Origin: an uncultured Bacilli bacterium
GTDB lineage: Bacteria > Bacillota_I > Bacilli_A > RF39 > UBA660
Assembly (NCBI GenBank): GCA_947585885.1
Contig: CANPXI010000067.1
Location: 1-5,681 of the forward strand
DNA: 5,681 nucleotides
Direction: 5' to 3'
In this document: piece after piece, positions 1 to 4,354 of the stretch
Position numbering within the stretch: position 1 is the stretch's first letter
How the letters are laid out: every line of letters begins with the position of its first letter
Position numbers and translations under genes: made by a program
Notes under the pieces: generated by a model
The model's input: only the letters and a program-made list of their open reading frames with translations
Told to the model about the DNA's origin: nothing
Database searches by the model: none

Positions 1-130
1 GATAGATATTTCAATCAATATTTATCAAACTAAATTCTCGGTTATTAAAAAACGGGTTCTTTCATTTTTATTTAGTGAAATATACAATATTTATTGATTT
101 GTAAAGCTATTTATTATATAATTAGTACAT
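1..130. other. AT-rich non-coding region at left edge
   Basis: I see no convincing gene here. Frame 1 is open from the edge to a TAA at 31-33 and frame 2 to a TGA at 95-97. Either could be the last codons of an upstream plus-strand gene, but both are too short to identify. The frame-2 reading uses CGG and TCG codons that the genes to the right avoid, which argues against it. The stretch contains a 10-base direct repeat (CAATATTTAT at 16-25 and 85-94, with AATATTTAT again at 192-200) and a short inverted pair (AATCAATA at 13-20, TATTGATT at 92-99). Such repeats are expected fairly often in DNA this rich in A and T. Confidence 0.5.
94..122 (+). promoter_or_regulatory. possible sigma-A promoter ahead of the hairpin
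   Basis: TTGATT at 94-99 and a consensus TATAAT at 117-122 are separated by 17 bases, the ideal sigma-A spacing. Transcription would start near 128-130, directly at the base of the GC-rich hairpin at 131-176. It could drive a very short hairpin RNA or a leader reading into the LtaS-like gene. The -35 matches TTGACA at only four positions, and promoter-like matches arise by chance in AT-rich DNA, so this is tentative. Confidence 0.35.
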
Positions 131-181
131 AAAAGGACTGGTCGTGGCGCGTATTTGGGCTGCGGTTAGTCCTTTTATTTT
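131..181 (+). terminator. long GC-rich hairpin with T tract, terminator-like
   Basis: Bases 131-148 can pair with 159-176 without interruption: 18 pairs closing a 10-base loop at 149-158. Nine outer pairs are perfect Watson-Crick (131-139 with 168-176). Five further pairs are G.U wobbles (140.167, 141.166, 142.165, 145.162, 146.161). The arm ends in TTTT and is followed by ATTTTAT, so on the plus strand it has the form of a Rho-independent terminator. On the minus strand the wobbles become C.A mismatches, so the full fold belongs to plus-strand RNA. Positions 135-172 contain 24 G or C of 38, strikingly rich for this region. It most simply ends a gene lying left of the window. It could also be a small RNA, or an attenuator in the leader of the next gene. 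Confidence 0.7.
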
Positions 182-228
182 ATAAATGTATAATATTTAT
201 TTTGTTTTTTTATATTATTTAGTATATA

Positions 229-258
229 TTGAAAATGTGGGTGTAATTTTGGTATAAT
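229..258 (+). promoter_or_regulatory. sigma-A promoter with extended -10 for the LtaS-like gene
   Basis: TTGAAA at 229-234 (five of six consensus -35 bases) and a perfect TATAAT at 253-258 are separated by 18 bases. T250-G251 one base before the -10 gives the TGnTATAAT extended -10 form. The predicted start is near 265, which leaves a leader of only about 15 bases before the ATG at 280, just enough for the ribosome site at 268-271. It lies downstream of the hairpin at 131-181, so transcripts from here would not contain it. This is probably the main promoter of the four-gene block. Confidence 0.7.
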
Positions 259-267
259 GTATATGTC

Positions 268-271
268 GAGG
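268..271 (+). promoter_or_regulatory. ribosome binding site of the LtaS-like gene
   Basis: GAGG lies eight bases before the ATG at 280. An in-frame TAA at 274-276 rules out any earlier start, so the gene begins at 280. Confidence 0.6.
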
Positions 272-279
272 TATAATGT

Positions 280-2391
280 ATGTTAGAGAAAATAAAGAAT
301 ATTAAGGTTAAAGAAATTTTTAGTTTAAGAAATTTAAAGGTTAGGATAGGAAAACTTTTTAGAAGTTTTAAGAAGTATTTTTCTACTAATGTTTTGTTTT
401 TATCATATTTGATTACTTCTGTGTTTATTGGTTTTTTACTTAGGTTATTAACTATAGGTAATGCATGGGAATTAAAAGCATTTTTGTGTGATATTACTAT
501 TTGTGTTTTACTTGGTAGTTTTGGTTATTTGTTTAAACCTAAGCATCAATTTAAGTATTTTTTTGGACTTAGTGTCTTTTATACATTATTATGTATTGTA
601 AATCATATTTATTTTACTTTTTATTCTAGTTTTGTTAGTGTTAGTTTACTTAAAGGGTTATCAATGTTAGGGGAAGTTAGTGATTCAGTTACTAGTAGAT
701 TAGAAGTTATTTATTTTGTTTATATAATAGCGCCTATTATTATGATTATTGTTAATAAGGTGTTAGTTAAGAAGAATTATTATTTTGAAGTTGGTAAGCA
801 TGAAAAGGGTAAAAGAATGTTTTTAAAGAATATGGCAGTTTCTGTTACAGTTATATTTTTCGTTCTTATTACTTTGGTTCCAGCAGAAGCTAGTAGATTG
901 GTTAAGCAATGGGTAAGAGATTATAATGTTCAAAGATTTGGTTTATATTTATATACTTTTAATGATTTAATTCAAAGTTTAGAGCCTTCTGTTAGTTCTA
1001 TGTTTGGATATGATGAAGCAGCTAAAACTTTTAGGGATTTTTATAATAGTAGAGAGATTGATGATAGTAAGAATAAGTATACTAATATTTTTGAAGGAAA
1101 GAATGTTATTTTTATTCATGCTGAGTCTATTCAAAACTTCTTAATTGATTTAGAGGTTAATAATACTGTTATTACTCCTAACTTTAATAGGTTAAGTAAG
1201 GAGGGGTTATATTTTTCATCTTTTTATCCTCAGATAAGTACTGGTACTAGTAGTGATACTGAGTTTACTTTGAGTACTGGACTTTTACCAAGTAATAGTG
1301 GTATTGTGTTTACTAATTTTTATGATAGGACTTATGAGACTTTACAACAACAATTTAATAATAAAGGATATTATACTTTCAGTATGCATGCTAATGAAGC
1401 AACATATTGGAATAGAAAGACTATGTATAAGACTTTAGGTTATCAAGATTTTTATGCTAAAGACAGATATGTTGTTCCTAAAGATAAGGATGATCCAGAT
1501 TATGTTGGGTTAGGTTTATCTGATAAATCATTTTTTAAACAAATTATTCCAATTTTAAGTGATATTAAGAGTAATCATAAGAATTTTATGGGTACTATTA
1601 TTACTCTTAGTAATCATAGTCCATTTAGTGATACAAGTAAGTATGGTGATTTAGACTTTAGTATTACTTATAAAAAGGGTACTGGAGAATATGATGCAAA
1701 TGGTAAAGAGATTATGGAAGATGTTACTGTGCCTTATTTAGAGGGAACACAAATGGGTAATTATTTAAAGAGTGCTCATTATGCTGATGAAGCAATTGGA
1801 GAATTCTTTAAGATGGTTCTAGAGAATAATTTAGACGAGAATACAGTGTTTATTATATATGGAGATCATGAGAGTAAGCTTGGAAAGAAACAATTTAATT
1901 TGTTATATAATTATGATGCAAGTATTGATGGTATTAAAGATAAAAATGACCCTACTTATGTTAGTTTAGATAGTTATAAGTATGATTTACTAAAGAACAC
2001 ACCTTTGATTATTTGGACTAGTGATAAGAAGTTAAAGAAAGAGATTACTGATGTTATGGGTATGTGGGATGTTTTTCCTACTGTTGCTAATATGTTTAAT
2101 TTGGATTATAATTATGCACTAGGGAATGATATATTCTCTAATAGTGAAAAGATAGTGGTTTTCCCTAATGGTAATGTTTTAACTAATAAAGTTTATTATA
2201 GTAATTTGAATGATGAGTATATTTTACTTACAGAAGAACCTATTGATACTGGATATATTGATAGAATTAAAGAGTATGCTGAGACTAGGTTAGAAGTAAG
2301 TAAGTCAATTATTGTTCATGATTTGATTGATAAACAAGGAGATTTATTAGAAAGGAATGAAGAAGATGAAAAAGGTGTTAAAACTAAATAA
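280..2391 (+). CDS. LtaS-like membrane phosphoglycerol transferase (LTA synthase family)
   Basis: This 703-residue protein belongs to the lipoteichoic-acid synthase branch of the sulfatase/alkaline phosphatase superfamily, whose members transfer glycerol phosphate from phosphatidylglycerol on the outer face of the membrane. After a Lys/Arg-rich cytoplasmic start come about five membrane segments (roughly 38-60, 67-85, 91-115, 142-162, 183-201), then the extracellular catalytic domain from about 270. Residues matching Staphylococcus aureus LtaS are E282 in HAES (metal ligand), the GTSSDTEF motif at 322-329, H370, W377 and R379 in the substrate site, H446 in SNHSPF, and D529-H530 in YGDH (metal ligands). 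Ungapped alignment places S324 where LtaS has its catalytic Thr300. An AEA motif at 202-204 after the last membrane segment resembles the signal-peptidase site that releases the LtaS ectodomain. At 703 residues it is somewhat longer than S. aureus LtaS (646). The family is secure; the exact product (lipoteichoic acid or another glycerol-phosphate polymer) is not, so no symbol is given. Confidence 0.9.
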   Translation: MLEKIKNIKVKEIFSLRNLKVRIGKLFRSFKKYFSTNVLFLSYLITSVFIGFLLRLLTIGNAWELKAFLCDITICVLLGSFGYLFKPKHQFKYFFGLSVFYTLLCIVNHIYFTFYSSFVSVSLLKGLSMLGEVSDSVTSRLEVIYFVYIIAPIIMIIVNKVLVKKNYYFEVGKHEKGKRMFLKNMAVSVTVIFFVLITLVPAEASRLVKQWVRDYNVQRFGLYLYTFNDLIQSLEPSVSSMFGYDEAAKTFRDFYNSREIDDSKNKYTNIFEGKNVIFIHAESIQNFLIDLEVNNTVITPNFNRLSKEGLYFSSFYPQISTGTSSDTEFTLSTGLLPSNSGIVFTNFYDRTYETLQQQFNNKGYYTFSMHANEATYWNRKTMYKTLGYQDFYAKDRYVVPKDKDDPDYVGLGLSDKSFFKQIIPILSDIKSNHKNFMGTIITLSNHSPFSDTSKYGDLDFSITYKKGTGEYDANGKEIMEDVTVPYLEGTQMGNYLKSAHYADEAIGEFFKMVLENNLDENTVFIIYGDHESKLGKKQFNLLYNYDASIDGIKDKNDPTYVSLDSYKYDLLKNTPLIIWTSDKKLKKEITDVMGMWDVFPTVANMFNLDYNYALGNDIFSNSEKIVVFPNGNVLTNKVYYSNLNDEYILLTEEPIDTGYIDRIKEYAETRLEVSKSIIVHDLIDKQGDLLERNEEDEKGVKTK
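2351..2356 (+). promoter_or_regulatory. ribosome binding site deciding the start of the small membrane protein
   Basis: AAAGGA lies inside the end of the LtaS-like gene. It is immediately adjacent to the first possible ATG at 2357, too close to serve it, but nine bases before the ATG at 2366. This favours 2366 as the true start. Confidence 0.55.
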
Positions 2392-3004
2392 GAATAAAGT
2401 GTTTTATATTATTATGGGGGTACTACTATTTTCAGTAGTAGCAGCTACTGGTGTAAAGTTATTTATTGATTTTAGAGGTAATGATGAGAAAGAGGTAGTT
2501 ACTAAGAAGAAGTTAGATAGTTTGGACGTTTATGGGTATACTTTAGATGACTTAGATACTGATACTTATAAGAAATATTTTAATGAATTAAGAGAAGTTT
2601 TAAATAAAGATGATATTGATTATAAAGAATATGCTAGTGTTTTAACTAAGTTATTTGTAACAGATTTTTATACTCTTGATAATAAGATTACTAGTAGTGA
2701 TATTGGTGGAGAAGAGTTTGTACATAGTGACGTCGTAGATAATTTTAAGTTAAATGCTGGAGATACTATGTATAATCATGTTAAAAATAATGTTTATGGA
2801 GATAGAACACAAGAGTTACCTGAAGTAAATAGTGTTAGTATAGAAAGTACTGAAGAAGTAAAGTATACTTATAACAAGAAAGAGTATGAAGCTTATAAAG
2901 TTACTGCTTCTTGGGACTATGTAAAAGATTTAGGTTATGAAAAGAATGGAGTATTTTATTTAATTAAAGATAATAATAAATTAAATATAGTAGAAACTAA
3001 TTAA
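2366..3004 (+). CDS. small single-pass membrane protein of unknown function
   Basis: I do not recognise this protein. From the preferred start at 2366 it has 212 residues; an in-frame ATG at 2357 would add three (numbering below uses the longer form). A short Lys-rich cytoplasmic end is followed by one hydrophobic segment at about 15-37 and a charged, presumably extracytoplasmic domain. There is no cysteine, so it is neither a lipoprotein nor disulfide-bonded. The domain begins with acidic helical stretches (about 61-105, with YTLDDLDTDTYKKYF and FVTDFYTLDNK). It ends in likely beta strands (about 155-215, with VNSVSIES, YEAYKVTASWDYV and GVFYLIKDNNKLNIV). A helix-then-sheet order of this kind recalls NTF2-like domains, but that is only a guess. 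It overlaps the LtaS-like gene by 26 bases and precedes tilS by 10, which implies coupled translation and possibly a cell-envelope role beside the LtaS-like enzyme. Confidence 0.8.
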   Translation: MKKVLKLNKNKVFYIIMGVLLFSVVAATGVKLFIDFRGNDEKEVVTKKKLDSLDVYGYTLDDLDTDTYKKYFNELREVLNKDDIDYKEYASVLTKLFVTDFYTLDNKITSSDIGGEEFVHSDVVDNFKLNAGDTMYNHVKNNVYGDRTQELPEVNSVSIESTEEVKYTYNKKEYEAYKVTASWDYVKDLGYEKNGVFYLIKDNNKLNIVETN

Positions 3005-3007
3005 GGA
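3003..3007 (+). promoter_or_regulatory. ribosome binding site of tilS
   Basis: AAGGA overlaps the TAA stop of the preceding gene (3002-3004) and lies seven bases before the ATG at 3015. A nearer ATG at 3008 is out of frame and opens only four codons, so 3015 is the start. Confidence 0.65.
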
Positions 3008-3014
3008 ATGAGTT

Positions 3015-4340
3015 ATGGATAAGATTTACGAGTATTTATTAAAGGAAAGTGGAATAAGATATAGGGATACTGTGGCTATAGGTGTTAGTGGTGGACCAGA
3101 TTCTATGGCTTTACTTGATTTGATGATTAAACTTAAGAGTGAGTTAGATTTGATTGTTATAGTATGCCATGTTAATCATAATGTTAGAGAAGAAAGTAAA
3201 ATCGAAGAAGAATATTTAAGAGAGTTTTGTAAGGAAAAGGGGCTTCAGTTTGAGTTTATGAAGATTACTAATTATGGAGATGATAATTTTCATAATGAAG
3301 CTAGAACTATTAGGTATAATTTTTTTGATAAAGTTGCTAAAGAAAATAATGCTAGGTTTTTAATGACTGCACATCATGGAGATGATTTGATTGAGACAAT
3401 TCTTATGAGAATTGTTAGGGGATCTACTTTGAAAGGTTATAGTGGGTTTTCTAAGAGAGTTATTAGAGAAGATTATACTATTTTGAGACCTCTTATTACT
3501 GTTACTAAGAGTGAACTTGAAGAGTATTGTAAGAAGAATAATGTTAAGTATTTTATTGATAAGTCTAATAGTAAAGATACTTATACTAGAAATAGATACA
3601 GAAAGTATGTGCTTCCTTTTTTAAAGAGTGAAGACGCGAATGTTCATGATAAGTTTTTAAAGTTTAGTGAGACTTTGATAGAGTATAATGATTATATTGA
3701 TAGAGAAGTTAAAGAGGTTATTAATAAAGTATTAAAGAGTGGGGTTTTGTCTATTAATAAGTTTAAGGAACTTGATCATTTAATTCAAACTAAGATTATT
3801 TATAATATTTTAGAGAAGATTTATGGAGATGATCTTTTTATAGTTACTAATACTCATGTTAAACTTATTTTTGATCTTGTTAATGGAGATAAAGCTCAAG
3901 CTATGGTGCATTTACCTAATAATGTTAAGGTTATTAAGACTTATGATGAAATTACTTTTGGGTATGTGGAAGAGCAATATGATGTTTATGAGATAGAGAT
4001 TAATGATATTGTTAATTTACCTAATGGAATGAATATTATTATTAGTAATGAGGATACTGATACTAGTAATTATACTACTAGGTTAAGTAGTAAAGAGGTT
4101 TTACTGCCTTTGTATGTTAGAACTAGAAGAAATGGGGATAAGATTAGTGTTAAAGGTATGAACGGTCATAAAAAAGTTAATGATATATTTATAGATGCTA
4201 AGGTTAGTAGTAAAGAGAGAAATATTTGGCCAATTGTGTGTGATGCTAATGATAATGTAGTTTGGATACCGGGACTTAAAAAAAGTAAATTTGATAAGGA
4301 AAAGTCTCAAGAATATGATATAATACTTAAGTATTACTAA
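3015..4340 (+). CDS. tilS: tRNA(Ile)-lysidine synthetase TilS
   Basis: TilS uses ATP and lysine to convert cytidine 34 of the CAU-anticodon tRNA(Ile) to lysidine in the cytosol, so that it reads AUA as isoleucine and not AUG. The 441-residue product has the N-type ATP-pyrophosphatase loop SGGPDS at 25-30, HVNHNVRE at 52-59 and EARTIRY at 95-101. It also has TAHHGDD at 118-124 running into ETILMRIVRGS, ILRPL at 156-160, and DKSN...TRNRYR at 182-196 before the central tRNA-binding region. The C-terminal domain from about 365 contains LYVRTRRNGDKI and a WIPGLKKS end. Length is normal for the family (E. coli 432, B. subtilis 472), and every motif I looked for is present. AUA codons occur in all four genes of this window, so the enzyme is needed to translate its own operon. 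It follows the small membrane protein by 10 bases and precedes ftsH by 14. Confidence 0.97.
   Translation: MDKIYEYLLKESGIRYRDTVAIGVSGGPDSMALLDLMIKLKSELDLIVIVCHVNHNVREESKIEEEYLREFCKEKGLQFEFMKITNYGDDNFHNEARTIRYNFFDKVAKENNARFLMTAHHGDDLIETILMRIVRGSTLKGYSGFSKRVIREDYTILRPLITVTKSELEEYCKKNNVKYFIDKSNSKDTYTRNRYRKYVLPFLKSEDANVHDKFLKFSETLIEYNDYIDREVKEVINKVLKSGVLSINKFKELDHLIQTKIIYNILEKIYGDDLFIVTNTHVKLIFDLVNGDKAQAMVHLPNNVKVIKTYDEITFGYVEEQYDVYEIEINDIVNLPNGMNIIISNEDTDTSNYTTRLSSKEVLLPLYVRTRRNGDKISVKGMNGHKKVNDIFIDAKVSSKERNIWPIVCDANDNVVWIPGLKKSKFDKEKSQEYDIILKYY
4291..4319 (+). promoter_or_regulatory. possible internal promoter for ftsH
   Basis: TTGATA at 4291-4296 and TATGAT at 4314-4319 each match the sigma-A consensus at five of six positions and are separated by exactly 17 bases. 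Transcription would start near 4326, giving a leader of about 30 bases that contains the strong ribosome site of ftsH. The sequence lies inside the last codons of tilS, so it must also encode protein, and chance matches are common at this base composition. It could let ftsH be expressed apart from the operon. Confidence 0.4.
4321..4336. repeat. 16-bp perfect palindrome overlapping the end of tilS
   Basis: TAATACTTAAGTATTA is its own reverse complement. It covers the final tilS codons and the predicted start point of the possible ftsH promoter, where a repressor operator would sit. It matches neither the CIRCE (HrcA) nor the CtsR heat-shock operator patterns as I know them. A palindrome of this length could occur by chance somewhere in a window this AT-rich; its position is what makes it notable. 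Confidence 0.4.
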
Positions 4341-4347
4341 AAGGAGG
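4341..4347 (+). promoter_or_regulatory. strong ribosome binding site of ftsH
   Basis: AAGGAGG directly follows the tilS stop codon and lies seven bases before the ATG at 4355. It is the longest match to the anti-Shine-Dalgarno sequence among the four genes, which suggests ftsH is translated efficiently and without depending on tilS. Confidence 0.8.
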
Positions 4348-4354
4348 GAAAAGT

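Noticed and set aside
1..97. Possible 3' end of an upstream plus-strand gene (stops at 31-33 or 95-97)
   Set aside because: Only 10 or 31 codons are visible, neither matches a family I know, and the longer one uses codons avoided by the neighbouring genes. It may be real, but it cannot be supported from this window.
13..200. AT-rich repeats CAATATTTAT, AATATTTAT and AATCAATA/TATTGATT as an origin or regulator array
   Set aside because: The copies are short, irregularly spaced (69 and 106 bases) and made almost wholly of A and T. None resembles a DnaA box, so chance is sufficient.
1238..1280. Repeated AGTACTGG units in the LtaS-like gene
   Set aside because: They encode the repeated Ser-Thr-Gly around the catalytic motif and follow from codon bias plus protein sequence.
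2366..3004. Identification of the small membrane protein as DivIC/FtsB, which lies near tilS in Bacillus
   Set aside because: There is no coiled coil after the membrane segment, and the protein is about twice the usual DivIC length.
2366..3004. Identification of the small membrane protein as a lipoprotein
   Set aside because: The protein has no cysteine at all, so no lipobox is possible.
4101..4310. 69-codon open frame on the minus strand
   Set aside because: It lies wholly inside tilS, has no ribosome site of note, and reads as Ile/Asn/Phe-rich low-complexity sequence. It is the shadow of an AT-rich gene on the opposite strand.
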